Below, piece by piece: positions 1-11,295 of a stretch of DNA of 64,000 nt. Made by a program: the position numbers and the translations under genes. Source of the stretch: Poecilobothrus nobilitatus (lineage: Eukaryota > Arthropoda > Insecta > Diptera > Dolichopodidae). The stretch's first letter is position 1. Each line of letters begins with the position of its first letter. The DNA lies in NCBI GenBank assembly GCA_947095535.1, contig OX352773.1, forward strand, positions 92,290,670 through 92,354,669, written 5' to 3'. Below the pieces are notes generated by a model. It saw only the letters and a program-made list of their open reading frames with translations, was not told the DNA's origin and did no database searches.

Positions 1-2240
1 TAAAGTTCTCAGTTAAAGAAAGGCAGTACAAAACAGGCAGTACAAAAAAAGAACAAAGTTTCACATTTTAATCATAAATATAATTAGAAAAAATTAAATA
101 AATATATCATAACATTTAACAATCTTTTATAAACACAAAAAATAAATTCTCATCCATAAAGAAGAAAATGTTGATGAAAAATAAAAAGTGATCAAATTAA
201 ACTTTACAAGAAAGATAACATTTTTAACGATTTTTGAGTACTGAACTGTTATATACTAACTTTTTATAAGTTAAATATCAAGGATAACTTAGTGAAAACA
301 TTTAATTTTTTTTTTTTTTTATATTGAAATATCGTGAAAATTGTAAAGGACTCTATACTCAGTGAACTCGAAAAAAAAATTAAACTTTATATTAGTTAGA
401 AACGAAAAAAAAACACACACAAACAATCTATAACAGTGTATTTGAAGGATATACATATTATACATAATAAACTATTAGTGTAATGAACTATCAACTTGGG
501 ATAGAGAAGGTAATACAGATTATTCTTTTGATGTTTGCTTTTAAATTAATTAGATTGGAAATGAGAACAGTTTTATCAATATATATTTTATATCTATATA
601 TTAAATTTGTCATGAAAAAGTACGAGTATATATAAGGCACTTCCGCTTTTAAAAAAAAAAAAAAAAAAACAAGTCTCAAACAGTGTCAGTTTTATTTTAT
701 AAAGGTTTTTTTTTGTTTTAAAGTTGGATAATGAATCTTTAAAGAGCTGTTAAAAAAAAATGATTTCAATCTAAAATTATTTTGTTTGTTCGTTTGTGTG
801 TCGTTTACAAGAGTTTGTTAAATTTGATTATGAATGATAGTAAAGTATATATGTTTATATTCTATATGTTGAAACTATTCTTTATTTTGTGAAGTTTCTT
901 TTAATATATTAGATAGGTTTAAAAAAGGTATTATTTGTAAATAAAATAGTATAAGATTAAAAAAGCTTCAATATATTACGCTTTTGAACATTCTGTTACC
1001 GCTAAATGGTAGCACTTTTCCTATTACAACTTCCACCAACTTGCACGCATATCCTTGCAAATGCTTAATCAATTATAGATTATTGCAATCTATCTGTTAG
1101 ATTTTTAATTAGCACTTAACATCACTAATAACAGTAATGATCTGCAGGTTTTATTAGTAGTTTAGTTTTTATTTACTAACAAAACTAACAGAAGTAAATG
1201 ATGATTAAATCAGTAAGTCATAAATTGGAGATCTTTAAAAATTATGAATCTTCTTTTTAAATTATGCTTGAAATTTTCCACTAAATAAAATGTTTGATAC
1301 TAATTTAGATTTAATTCTTACAGCATTACAATTGATATCAAAAATTTACTAAATGTAAATAGTATAACTTTTTACTAGTTTTCCTAAAAAAAAAAAAGAA
1401 GAAACGAAAATGGAGAAGGAAAATTAATTACTTAAATATACAAAATAATTGTTGGATGAGATGTAGCTTAAGAAATAAAATATTCTTCTAATATACTTAT
1501 TCCTTATCAAATTACTTAAAACTCTTTTTTGTTACCTTGATTTATTAGGAATTTTTCTAGACTAGATGATGGTACGTACAATAAATCTTCTGTTGAAGAT
1601 TTTTTGTATTGCAACATTAATTAAATTATTATGTAAATATAGCACTTTATAAATATGCATATTAAACCACTTCAAACAATAAACTATTGTAATAATTATA
1701 AGCAAATATATAAAACATATTTTTATTCAACAAAGGTTATCATCACCCATCAGTATATTTCCACTACGGGTAAACTTAAACAAATTTATTTGATTCTCAT
1801 TCTGATAGATCATTCAAATCATTCCCAATTTATTAGATGTACATTTGCAAGTATATTGAAATAACAGAACAGTCAGTACAATTAGATTTGTTGGAACCTT
1901 TTATACAAACAGTCAGTACAAATTTATTTCTCATCTTTCAATGTACAGAATAATTGTGGGGTTTGAAAGACCAAAAAGAAGTTTTCAAAAAATCAGCTAT
2001 TAAAACTATACAAAACGTAGGAGCTGTAACTCTTTCGAGATATGTAAACATTAACAAGTTTAAGAATGATTCAATATTTCTTTTTGATAAATCATTCAAA
2101 ATCGTACAATCGTGTAGCTTGCAAATGAGGGAATATACTTGCAAGCTGCACAAAATTCAGGAGAATTAAATAATTAATCACAAAGCGAAAGGCAATTCAG
2201 AATTTTACAAATCTTCAATAAGTTCTCGTCCAGACTACAA
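1..2240. other. AT-rich non-coding DNA
   Basis: Nothing recognisable as a gene. Small direct repeats of the form CAGTACAAA occur near 24-50 and again near 1868-1923 (AACAGTCAGTACAA twice). A 216-bp stretch at 1954-2169 is open on both strands but has no recognisable domain. A short hairpin (AGCTTGCAA, 2116-2124, pairing with 2139-2147) lies inside it. Otherwise only homopolymer-rich intergenic-type sequence. Confidence 0.6.
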
Positions 2241-2692
2241 TTAAGCCTACCCCAAAACGGCTTTTATTTTTTTCTACAATATAATATTACATGGCGGCTT
2301 ATGAATATGTCCACTACACCAAACTATATTTCCTCGCGATTTTACAGCTTTGTTTTTTACGGCAGATATACATAAGAAATTTTTCGGCACAAAAACGCTG
2401 CTGATTTTCATGCAGTTTCATGTCAAACATTTTTGTTTCTTAAAATTAAAATTGTTTATTAAAATAAAAATATTCCATATTATACGATTTAGCGAACAAT
2501 GACTACAAAAGAAAAAGGATGTCTAAGAAAAGGATTTTCTTTTTAAATTTATAGACAATACAATAATTTTTTTTTTTTTTTTTGTTTGTTTTTCCACAGA
2601 TTCCACAGACCTACCTATATTCCTCACGAATTTTTTTTCACGCAGTTGCCGTTATTACAAAAAAAAGACGCGTCGGTCTAGGGAAGGCTTAA
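2241..2692. mobile_element. Candidate TTAA-flanked MITE
   Basis: A 452-bp segment with less extreme AT content starts with TTAAGCCTACCCCAAAACG. It ends with a sequence whose reverse complement is TTAAGCCTTCCCTAGACCG. These imperfect terminal inverted repeats begin at TTAA on both sides, as in piggyBac-type non-autonomous elements, which duplicate TTAA. No coding capacity is visible. The TIR match is only about 14 of 19, so this is a candidate. Confidence 0.35.
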
Positions 2693-4922
2693 AGAAATTA
2701 AACTAACCGTATTTAAATTAATACAAAATTGCTATAACAATTAGATATAAAATACACATATTATAATCAAAATTGACAATTCTGTATTGAAACATAATCT
2801 TAAAACTTTTTATAACATATAAAATGCAATATACTGTTCAAATTAAGTTTCACAAAGGCGAGTTAAAAAGTTAAAAAAAATAGTTTCCTTTTATTTTTTT
2901 TTTTTTAAGTATTCTTTTTAAGTGTAAAATAAATGATGACTATTTATTTTTCTGATAATATCATTTTAACTTTATATCTTTAGAGCTCAACAGTTGATTA
3001 CTGTTTTAGCAGAAAGAAAAAAAAAACCAAAAAGAAAAACAGGTTTAAATAATTTTAAAGAATCTATAGATAGATAAATATTACAAGTAGTATAAATACT
3101 GAAATAATTAATAATGTTCTTTTTTTTTTGAAAATTTTCTTTTGAAAAAATTACAAATACTCAAATATGATCACATATACATATGTACCTTTTTTTTTTT
3201 TATTTATTTTTTATTAAAAAATTCGTTCAGGATGTTAATTAATTCATTATATAGTATATATTTTTGGGAAAATTTTCTGTTTTTTCTTTTTTCTGTTAAA
3301 AGTTCATTGAATATTATGCTCATAAGCCAAAAACGAGTAAAGAAAATAAACATAAAAAAAAAATATAGGTAAATTGAATTTTCTTCTTTAGCAAAACATA
3401 AAAAGCAAAAAAAAAAAAACACAAAATGGATAAAATAATAAATAACTCTAAAAATGTATTTTTGGGACACATTCAGGTCAATATGGAAAATTTCTTAATG
3501 TTATCAAAAGAAACAAAAAAGAAAAAAACAGAAAAAATAACACTATACGAATAATCCATGTGTGATGTGAAATGGATCATTAATTATTAGAATCGTTAAA
3601 GGATATATGCATATTGTGTATACATATATAGAATTTTCAAAGAAAAGTGATCTACTCTATAATAAAGTTTTTTTTTTAATTTTATTTATTTTCTAATAAA
3701 TACAAAGAAGTATATGTATATCTTAAGATATTTTTAATTTTTTGTTTTTTTTTTCATCTTATTTCTTGTTAAGTTTGTGAAAAAATTTTAAACAGAATAA
3801 TAATCGACTTGTATATTTTTAGTATTTTTAATATAACTATTTAATGTATCTATTTGTATAATTTATATATTATATTATGTATTATATAAAAATAAATGTA
3901 ATTAATTATAAATAAAAATAGATACAAAAAAATTTAAATAATAAGAAGAGATAAAATATAGATGTAGCAATAAAGTGAATATATGTAAAGAAAAGCATTA
4001 AATTACATTATATTGTAATAGATTTTAATAGATTTTTATTTTTTTGGCAAATAATTTGAAGAAAAAAAAATGCTCATGCGGTGCAGATTGACTTCAAAAG
4101 ATTTTGCAAAAGTTAATTCCATTTCTATATATAAGTGGTATAGGTATTAAATAATATTATTGATAATAATAATTATTAATAATGACTATAATTCATGTCA
4201 TCTTCAGAATCATTGGAGATGGACCTTACCTTGTCAGTTAACTTTAATATATACCATTTTATTAAGTCTTTTAACCTTTTTTTGAAATTTTGATTTTACA
4301 CTTAAAAATATCAGATAATTTTTATTATTTTTTAAAAGAAAAATAGATACATTGTTTTTTGGTAAGTTTTAACAAAAGAAATTCAATTTGATTAAAAGCA
4401 TCCTTTTAAAAATAATTTTATGTCACAATAAAATATCACAATATCACTTAAAAAAATAAGTGTTAAAATATTTTTTATAGGATTTGTTTATATCAAAAGT
4501 TTAATCAAGAAATTTATGTTTTCTTCCACTGGACTGATCAAAGGGTTAAATTGCATTTTATTTATTGACAGAATAGTTTCAGTCAGTTTTAAATAAATTA
4601 AATACAACGTTATACAATAAATATAACGAAATATCCTTTTATTGTATGTAAAAATAATTTAACTAAAAGAATTTGCCTTTGAGATTTTTTTTTTTTTTTT
4701 GAATTTTTATTGCAATCAATTTGATTAAATTTTTCTTACTGATTTGATTATCTTAGAAAAATTATGTGAAAATTAATTTTATTTACCATATATATGTATA
4801 CAAACAAAAAATGTCATTTTTGAAAAGGATATTTTTAATTTTGTTTTTATTTTATTTTTTAAGGTTTGAAAATTTTAAGAAACTTTTTATTTTGTTTTTT
4901 TTTTCTCGAAATTGTATATTAA
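2693..4922. other. AT-rich non-coding DNA
   Basis: Homopolymer-rich sequence. The open frames at 3142-3372 and 3204-3470 are poly-Phe/Lys translations of T and A tracts with no domain. I see no other structure. Confidence 0.6.
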
Positions 4923-4923
4923 T

Positions 4924-4998
4924 AAAGGCCCCAGTGGCTGCGTGGTTAAGTACATGGCTTATGAACGGGGGAAGTATGAATTCAAATCTTGCATAGAT
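4924..4998 (+). mobile_element. tRNA-like SINE head, decayed
   Basis: GTGGCTGCGTGGTTAAG at about 4934 resembles a Pol III A box, and about 40 bp downstream is a weak B-box-like TGAATTCAAATCTTGCA. The spacing matches the tRNA-derived heads at 5817 and 21034, but the sequence has diverged. No clear SINE body or tail follows. It could be a diverged copy of that family or an independent tRNA pseudogene. Confidence 0.45.
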
Positions 4999-5806
4999 CA
5001 AAAAAGTAAAAAGTAATAAATATATAAAATGTACAAATAAAATATCTATTATTTTTTTTTTTTTTGTATTTTATTTATTTCTTCTCTCAAAAAGGCTAAT
5101 GTAGCTCGTACTGAGTTTAATAATTCACAAAAACAAAAAAAAAATCCTAAATCCGATAAATTTTTTCTTTTAAATTCAAAATACAGTGTTAATTCAATAA
5201 TACAATGAAATAAAAATTAATTCCACTAACTAACTATATGATGTGTAATTATTGACGTCTATTAAAAGAAGATTATCCAATCTTCTTTTAATAGATCTTT
5301 TTATAGATTATTAATATAAATTGTTAAAAAGTCTTTAATGGTACCTAAAATGGCAGTTTTTTTTGTGATCTGTAAGAAAAAGTTCAAACACTACATAAAA
5401 AAATAGTTTTCTTTACTTGTCATTTTCATTTCATATTAAAAATGTATTGTAATTTCATTATTTTTAATAGGATGCACTTAGAAAATTAATTTAATATTCA
5501 GACATATTTTATAAAAGAGAATTTCAAAAGATTGCGTTTAGTTAAAAATTTAATGTAATTATTTTTAAAAAAGTGTTTATTATCCTAATTCTAATTTATG
5601 CATGATGCATATAACAGAATGCATATGAATTTGAAAATTATTTAAAATTTAGTAGTTAACTTACCTAAACAACTTCTGAACTATTCTTTAAACTGACAAA
5701 AATTTATATTAATAATTATTAAAAATTTCTTTTTCTATTTAAGAAAAAATTTGTGTTGCCTAGAAGTATGCAAAAATTTTATTATTTTTTAAAATTTTTA
5801 ATCTAG
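4999..5806. other. AT-rich DNA with one hairpin
   Basis: Non-coding. It holds a perfect 16-bp inverted repeat (TCTATTAAAAGAAGAT at 5258-5273, complement at 5280-5295) around a 6-base loop. Nothing else is recognised. Confidence 0.6.
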
Positions 5807-6099
5807 AACGAGAACAGGGGCTTCGGTAGCCTAGTGGGTAGGCGTGTGGCGTATTAACCGAAGGAGTGTGGGTTCGATCCCTGCACAGGTCGTAAGTGTT
5901 TTTTTTTACATACCCCCCTTACGGCCAAATATAATGTAAATATATAGTATATAATATAAACAAAATAAATAATATTAGTATATAATTTAATAATATTACA
6001 AAAAACCTATAATGGCCTTGGTAGCCGATGGTTTAATAATATTGCATTACATTTATGAATGTAATATTAATATAAATAAATAAATAAATAACGAGAACA
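5807..6099 (+). mobile_element. tRNA-derived SINE with target-site duplication
   Basis: The best-preserved SINE in the window, body 5817-6089. The head has an A box (TAGCCTAGTGGGTAGG), an anticodon-arm-like stretch and a near-consensus B box (GGTTCGATCCC). A T run and an AT-rich body follow, then a conserved 3' module (GGCCTTGGTAGCCGATGG) and an (AAAT)n tail. AACGAGAACA flanks it on both sides (5807-5816 and 6090-6099), a 10-bp target-site duplication typical of LINE-mobilised SINEs. The insertion lies inside the left target duplication of the jockey-like copy that follows, so the SINE is the younger of the two. Relatives lie at 21034-21320, 20949-21033, 21490-21600 and 39971-40160. Confidence 0.85.
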
Positions 6100-6825
6100 T
6101 TTCTTCCTCAGAATCGACAATTTTTTGATAAAATTGATTCGAACACATTATGATAAAGCACAAAATACTCCAGAAAATGGTTTAATATCACATATATTCT
6201 ACCACAACGAGGAGTACATTGAAAAGACTTTGCTCACAGGCTTTATAGCCCCTGAGCATTTCATCTTTTTAGATAAAAAGGGTTATATTTATAACCAATA
6301 TCATGTCCCCCTATTATACCATTATAATAGACGGGCTACATGTAAAATTATAGAATATAACCCGGGCAACATAAACGGAGCAAATTTGAAATTCGACATG
6401 TCAATATCGGACAGAGATAAAGTTATAAAAAAAGATTATTGGTGGTTGGTGAATAATCATACTTAGAAACAAGTACAATGTACACGCAGGTTTTAATTAG
6501 CGTAAGTAGTTTTAAGTAGGTTAGGATAGGTGACATTTTTTATCTTAAATAAAACATAATATTGATTTTATATTACCTTAATTTTTTTCAATATCAACAA
6601 TATAAAAATTATTAAATTTACAATTAGAATATCACCAAATAAATGTAAATCTACAGAATTAAATTAACATAAAAATTGTTGCTATTAATTTAAATGTTAA
6701 TAAAATAATGCATAAGCTGTTTTTGTTAAACTTTTTATCAGTTAAACCATTATTTTAAGATTGTAGTAAAGGATAAAATAAAGTTTATTTAAAAAAAAAA
6801 AAAAAAAAAGAGAACATTTTTTCCT
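6093..6825 (+). mobile_element. 5'-truncated jockey-like non-LTR copy A
   Basis: This copy runs from about 6109 to a poly(A) tail at 6791-6809. It is bounded by a 16-bp target-site duplication, GAGAACATTTCTTCCT at 6093-6108 against 6810-6825, with one mismatch. It holds the C-terminal end of the reverse transcriptase ORF and about 330 bp of 3' UTR. 5' truncation, poly(A) and a target duplication are hallmarks of target-primed reverse transcription. Joining the flanks places its insertion site immediately upstream of another reverse-transcriptase relic (6826-7079), so it landed in or next to an older related element. Confidence 0.85.
6109..6466 (+). pseudogene. C-terminal fragment of non-LTR reverse transcriptase
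   Basis: About 118 codons, open to a stop at 6464-6466. It has no initiator because the element is 5'-truncated; the frame is read from the insertion junction. It matches the C-terminal tail of the minus-strand copy at 7525-7924 residue for residue in pattern: RIDNF near the start, then TLLTGFIAPEHFIFLDK against TLLSGFIPPEAFVFLDK, then PLLYHYNRR against PLIYHYKRN. This tail follows the reverse transcriptase and thumb region of jockey-type ORF2. It lacks the catalytic core, so it is a dead fragment. The frame is intact, which suggests a fairly recent insertion. Confidence 0.8.
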
Positions 6826-7079
6826 AATCTAAGTTATTTTCAACAGATCCAAGTTATTTCCCGACAACTTGGAAAAAAACGATTATCATGACAATTAAGA
6901 AACCAGGAAAACCCTCCGATTCACCTATTAATACGACTAATACGAGCTATAGACGTATTAGTCTCTTACTCAACATTGGCAAAATTTACGGGTCAATAAT
7001 TAATGAATTTCTTATCAAAAAAGTAGATAAAAAAAATATTATAACTGTCAACCAATTTGGTTTCCGTTATATTCATAGT

Positions 7080-8900
7080 TTTTTTTTTCAATGTTTTATT
7101 TATTACCTGTTTTGATACATTTATTACTTATCCTAAATAAAACTAAAGAATACTGAAATATTATAGCATTTTAATGTGCATGGCTACAATAGTAACTCTC
7201 TCATTTAAAATTGTGATAACTATATTATAAATAAAATAAACTCTTATTTATATTTGATTTAAAATTATTATATAACTATTATAATAAATTTTTACATTTT
7301 TTGTATTTTTATAGTATAATTTTGTGTTGTAAAAAACAATTTATCGGCTTTGCCGAAAAGGAGAAAAAACAACTATAGTAATTTTTGTTTTAAAATAATA
7401 AAACTTATAACTACTTAAAACCAACTACCCTAAAGAACTAACTTAACTAACTACCCTATCCTACCCTTAACTACCCTAAAGAACTAAGCACTAAAATTGT
7501 GGCTTAATTGCCCTTCTTAATAATTTATTTCCAAAAGTATATCATTTTTGGCTTAAGTTTCTCTTTATTAGGAATGAATTGATCATACTTGAAATTGCTG
7601 GAATCGTTAATATCTATGCTGTTATTTAAATTTAAGGGAATTTTTTTATTGGAGGCATTTCTTTTATAGTGATATATAAGAGGAATTTTGTTTGTGTTTT
7701 CAATATAATTATATTTATCTAAGAAAACAAATGCTTCTGGAGGAATGAAGCCTGAAAGCAAAGTTTTTTCTATATAAAAATCGTTTTCATACCACGGGTG
7801 ACAAATTAGTGAATTTTCGTTTGTCTCAATACTTCTTTGGATGTGATTTCTTATTAAATTAATTATAAAATTATCTATTCTAACAATTTTAGCCTCATTA
7901 ATTTGAGTAGTATTGTTGATAATTTCTAGCGGGGTTCATTCGTAAATTTGTGCAAGTTCTAATGCAGTGTCTTTCAAAAAGCCTTATTCTTTCCATCATT
8001 GAAGCGCTGATGTTAAACCATATAGGGCAGCCGTATGTTAGAATTGGTCGAATTAGACTTTTGTAACATAACACTTTTACTTGTTTAGAAAGAATTCTAG
8101 AGTAAAATAATCTTTTTAAAAACATAAAAGCTTTCTTTGCTTTTGTGATTTGGCCGTGTATGTGCTCGTTGAATTTATACAGGTTAGTGTAAAGAATTCC
8201 CAGATATTTTATGGTTTTTGAGACCGGTAGGACTGATAGATCTGGGGCTTTAATACAAAATGTTTTCCAATTCTTTTTGATATTAGCATTGTTATTTTTA
8301 ACAGTATTTCTGAACAGAACAGTTGCACATTTATTAAAATTTATTTTCAGTTTCCACCTTTCAGCATATTTTATGACTTTGTTAAAGTTTTTTTGTAGCA
8401 TAATTTGGGCCGCATTAACGTTGTGACTTGATGAATAAATGCAAAGATCATCAGCAAAAGCTATACTGAAGTTAAGCCCTAAACTTATATTTAGGGACTT
8501 CAGTAGTTCGCTTATATATATGTTGAAAAGGATTGGTGAGGTTACTGTCCCTTGTTGTAGGCCATCTTTTATTTCAAACTCTTTAGAGGATTTCATATTT
8601 AAAGAAGTCACTCTAAAGGATTTATATTTTAACATATCATTTATTAAATATACAAGATGAGGTGGGTATTGATATTTCAATAATTTGTATAGAAGTCCGT
8701 TTAACCAAACTCTGTCAAAAGCTTTCTCTAGGTCGATAAAACAAACAGCTAAACATTTTTTGTTGTTTATTTTCCGACATATATCTGATGACAGTTTGCC
8801 CATAGCATGTATTGAACTATGCCTATGGCGAAAGCCGAATTGCGTTTCGGGTATAATTTTTCTTTTTTGGGTTTCATTCGTTAAGTGTTTATTTATAATT
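7080..8900 (-). mobile_element. 5'-truncated jockey-like non-LTR copy B
   Basis: A minus-strand insertion of about 1.8 kb. Its poly(A) tail appears as a T run at 7080-7088, and a direct repeat ATTCATAGT flanks it (7071-7079 and 8901-8909), a 9-10 bp target duplication. It contains most of the reverse transcriptase, the C-terminal tail and a 3' UTR of about 440 bp. That 3' UTR carries short repeats of CTACCCTAAAGAACTAA and a small hairpin (CGGCTTTGCCG, about 7346). It inserted exactly within the QFGFR..HS region of the plus-strand relic. Confidence 0.85.
7525..8899 (-). pseudogene. Non-LTR reverse transcriptase, one frameshift
   Basis: An open frame at 7898-8803 gives 301 residues and extends upstream without a start to about 8897 (IIPETQFGFRHRHS). 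Reverse-transcriptase motifs appear in order: FIDLEKAFDRVW (residues 22-33 of the 301), DGLQQGTVTSP (80-90), the catalytic FADD (116-119), then the thumb and a GCPIWFN motif near residue 258. This arrangement is that of jockey-clade ORF2, which makes cDNA from element RNA. After PARN near 7920 one frameshift occurs. In the new frame the coding resumes (INEAKIVRIDNF) and runs through the LLSGFIPPEAFVFLDK tail to a stop at 7525. The N-terminal endonuclease is missing through 5' truncation. Apart from the frameshift the core is well kept, so this copy is relatively young. Confidence 0.88.
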
Positions 8901-8990
8901 ATTCATAGTACGATACATGCTATGATAAAATTAGTTGAAATACTAATTGCATCTGTTTTCTTAAAAATTTTCCTCGTACATATATTATAA

Positions 8991-9292
8991 AGATCAAAAA
9001 ATAAGAGAAAAGACTATAAATTTATATTTACACTAATATTTATTGAAAAAGAAAATTTTAAATAAAAATATTTCATATTAAAAGGGCAGGTTTGCAAAGA
9101 TGTTAAAAATGTAAAAGTACTTGTCCAAAGATAAAGATGTCTAAGAAGATTAAAAAAGTTAAAAAACAAACTTATATTCAAGGAAAAATTTAGTTTAATA
9201 TCAAATTTCTTTTCAAATTTTACATATTTTTGTTAGAAAAACCAAGAAAATATACACATCATAATATTAAATTATGTATTTTTAAAATATAA
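8991..9292. other. AT-rich non-coding DNA
   Basis: Nothing recognised between the end of the non-LTR cluster and the first F1 repeat. Confidence 0.5.
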
Positions 9293-9460
9293 AAATTAAA
9301 CAAGGCAGTATATAAAACCAAAGATTTTTTTAAGGAGCACATTTCCCAAAAGATGAAACCAATATTTGTAAAAAATTTTCGAGTTTTATATATAAGAAAC
9401 AATTTTGGACAATCATGTGGCACTTTCTTCAATTTTAAAGAAATCCCAGATAAATAAAAA

Positions 9461-10757
9461 CAAGGTGGAATGTAAACCAACGGTTTTTAAAAGCACACAT
9501 TTCCAAAACTCAATACAAACTGTTTAGAAGTGTGACTTACACAAAAATTTGAAAATTTCATGTAATAAGAAAAAATGTGAAAATAGGACATTTTTGAAAT
9601 TTTGAGGGGCCGTAAGTCCGGAATCCTATATAACTAAGAAAAGCCGTTAACACACGTAAAAATATATTATTGCACCTTTAATTTTCATGTCTTGCCGAAG
9701 AAAAATTTGTACAGGTGCCTAAGTTACAGGTGTCTAAAAATAGCAAATTTTCAATTTTTGAGGCGTAATAACTCTTAAAGAGGGGGTTTTACCAAAAAAT
9801 TTTCTGAGGAAACTTATACTAATTCTAAAAGTTCTTTCTTGTCTCAAAATTTCAGGTTCCTATCTAAAGGGGTGCCGGAGTTATGAAAAAAGAAATTTCA
9901 TGCAAAATGTGGTTTTCAGATAACGGTAAATTTAAATAGTAAATTACAAAATATTACATAATTTTGATACTGTTTTATATAGATAATAAAATTTGCGATC
10001 TTCTGGCGGTAGATTGCAAAATTATTACGCAGAACCCGAGATATATACATCTGAAAATGGAGCTTTTTCGCAATTTTGAAGAGCTGCAACTTTGGAACCC
10101 TTTACAATTAAAATAAACCTTTCACACACGTAAAAATATAGTACTGTAGCTTTGATTTTTATATCTTGCAGAAGTAAAATGTGTACAGGTTCCCTAAGTT
10201 ACAGGTGTTTAAAAATAGCAAATTTTCAATTTTTAAGCCCTAATAACTCATAAACACGGGGTGGTCCGAAAAAATTTTCTGAGCAAACTTATACTAATTC
10301 TAAAAGTTTTTTCTTGCCTCAATATTTCAAGCTTCTATCTCTTCTAGATGCCGGAGTTATGAAAGTAGAAAAATCATGCAAAATTTGGTTTTCACATAAC
10401 GGTAAATTTAAATACTAAATTTAACAAAATTGTATAATTTTGATATTAATTTACAAAGATAAAAGAAATACCTGTCGAATGATGTTTTCAGATTGAAAAA
10501 ATCTTAAGTAGAACATAAGATATATGCATTTAAAAATAGGGCTTTTTCAAAGTTTGAGGGGCTGTAGCTCCGTAATGGAGGGGGCTACATGAAAAAGTTG
10601 TTCCACAAAATTATTTTTTTTATGAGACCTATCTATGGTTAAAATTTTTTTTCTCTATCTTTAACGGTGTAGAAGTTTTGTAAACAGACGGACGGACGGA
10701 CGGACAGAGTGAAACTAATAAGCACATTTTTTCAAAATTTTTTTGGAAATGTGCTAA
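9461..10757 (+). mobile_element. F1a: Helentron/DINE-like non-autonomous element
   Basis: It starts CAAGGTGGAATGTAAACC and ends GGAAATGTGCTAAAAA. A 5' subterminal GCACACATTTCCAAAA (about 9493) is the inverse of the 3' TTTTTGGAAATGTGC. The interior contains two tandem units of about 475 bp (the GGGGCCGTAAGTCC point at 9605, its equivalent near 10080, and a third start at 10557). The 3' end has GTTTTGTAAACAGACGGACGG..., then GTGAAACTAATAAGC and a small terminal hairpin. There is no ORF. Subterminal inverted repeats, a GACG microsatellite and a 3' hairpin without target duplication fit Helentron/DINE non-autonomous elements; that class call is inference. Confidence 0.7.
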
Positions 10758-10968
10758 AAACTGTTTACGCATGTAAAAATATAATATTGAATCTTTCATT
10801 TTTGCTTTTTACTTTGAAAAATTTATTGAATAGGTGTCCAAAAATAAAAAATTTTCAATTTTTAATTCCAAATATCTTTTAAAGAGACGCGGCGGTATAA
10901 AAACAAATACGTAATGGCGTAACAATGACGTAATTGTTGCCAATTCTAAAAGATTTTTCTTTTATATT

Positions 10969-10995
10969 AGGTAGGTAGGTAGGTAGGTAGGTAAA
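10969..10995. repeat. (TAGG)n microsatellite
   Basis: About six uninterrupted TAGG units inside the older F1 copy, at the position where F1a carries ordinary sequence. Confidence 0.9.
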
Positions 10996-11295
10996 ATATT
11001 AGGTAGAGCATGAGATATACACAATCTTTTAAATTAAGGCTTCTTTCAACCTTGTAATTAGGTGATGTAATCACTTACGTATACATAAAAAAGTTACTCA
11101 ACAATATTAATTTTTTTAAAAAGCACCTATGCTAGAGATCTTTTTTATTTTATTTAATAAACCCATTTTAAAAAAGTCCATTTTATTTTTTTATCTTAAA
11201 GAGTGTAGATATTTTGAAAACAGACGAATGGACAGAATGAACTAATAAACAAATAATTCAAATTTTTTTGATAAATTTACTAAAAGGAAAAATGT

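Larger units (their letters stand above)
6826..8990 (+). pseudogene. Jockey-like reverse transcriptase relic, split by copy B
   Basis: Two pieces of one plus-strand element, 6826-7079 and 8901 to about 8965, are separated by the minus-strand insertion 7080-8900. The first piece encodes the N-terminal part of a reverse transcriptase: FPTTWKK at about 6863, then KKPGKP, YRRISLLLNIGK and NQFGFRYIHS. Crossing to the second piece continues in frame as STIHAMIKLVEIL. This matches the corresponding stretch of copy B (QFGFRHRHSSIHAMGKL). Homology ends about 60-80 bp into the second piece. In-frame stops lie upstream of 6845. It is the oldest layer of this nested cluster. Confidence 0.8.
9293..11295 (+). 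mobile_element. Old F1 copy interrupted by F1a
   Basis: The 5' part is 9293-9460 (CAAGGCAGTATATAAAACC, then AGCACATTTCCCAAAAG). The rest is about 10758-11295, resuming with CTGTTTACGCATGTAAAAAT, which is equivalent to an internal stretch of F1a (CGTTAACACACGTAAAAAT). It continues through the recognisable F1 order and ends with GTGTAGATATTTTGAAAACAGACG followed by ATGGACAGAATGAACTAATAAAC. It is far more diverged than F1a, and has acquired a TAGG microsatellite. The split is explained by F1a inserting into this copy. Confidence 0.7.

Noticed and set aside
1938..2169. 71-codon frames open on both strands
   Set aside because: Overlapping antisense frames of the same length with no domain. The codon pattern is not convincing for either strand, so I kept only a mention in the region entry.
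7410..7495. Telomere-like CTACCCTAAAG / CCCTTAACTACCC repeats
   Set aside because: They lie inside the 3' UTR of the minus-strand non-LTR copy and recur in copy A's 3' UTR (TAGGTTAGGATAGG); no regular telomeric array is present.
8211..8990. Plus-strand frames across the jockey-like copy
   Set aside because: Antisense shadows of the minus-strand reverse transcriptase.
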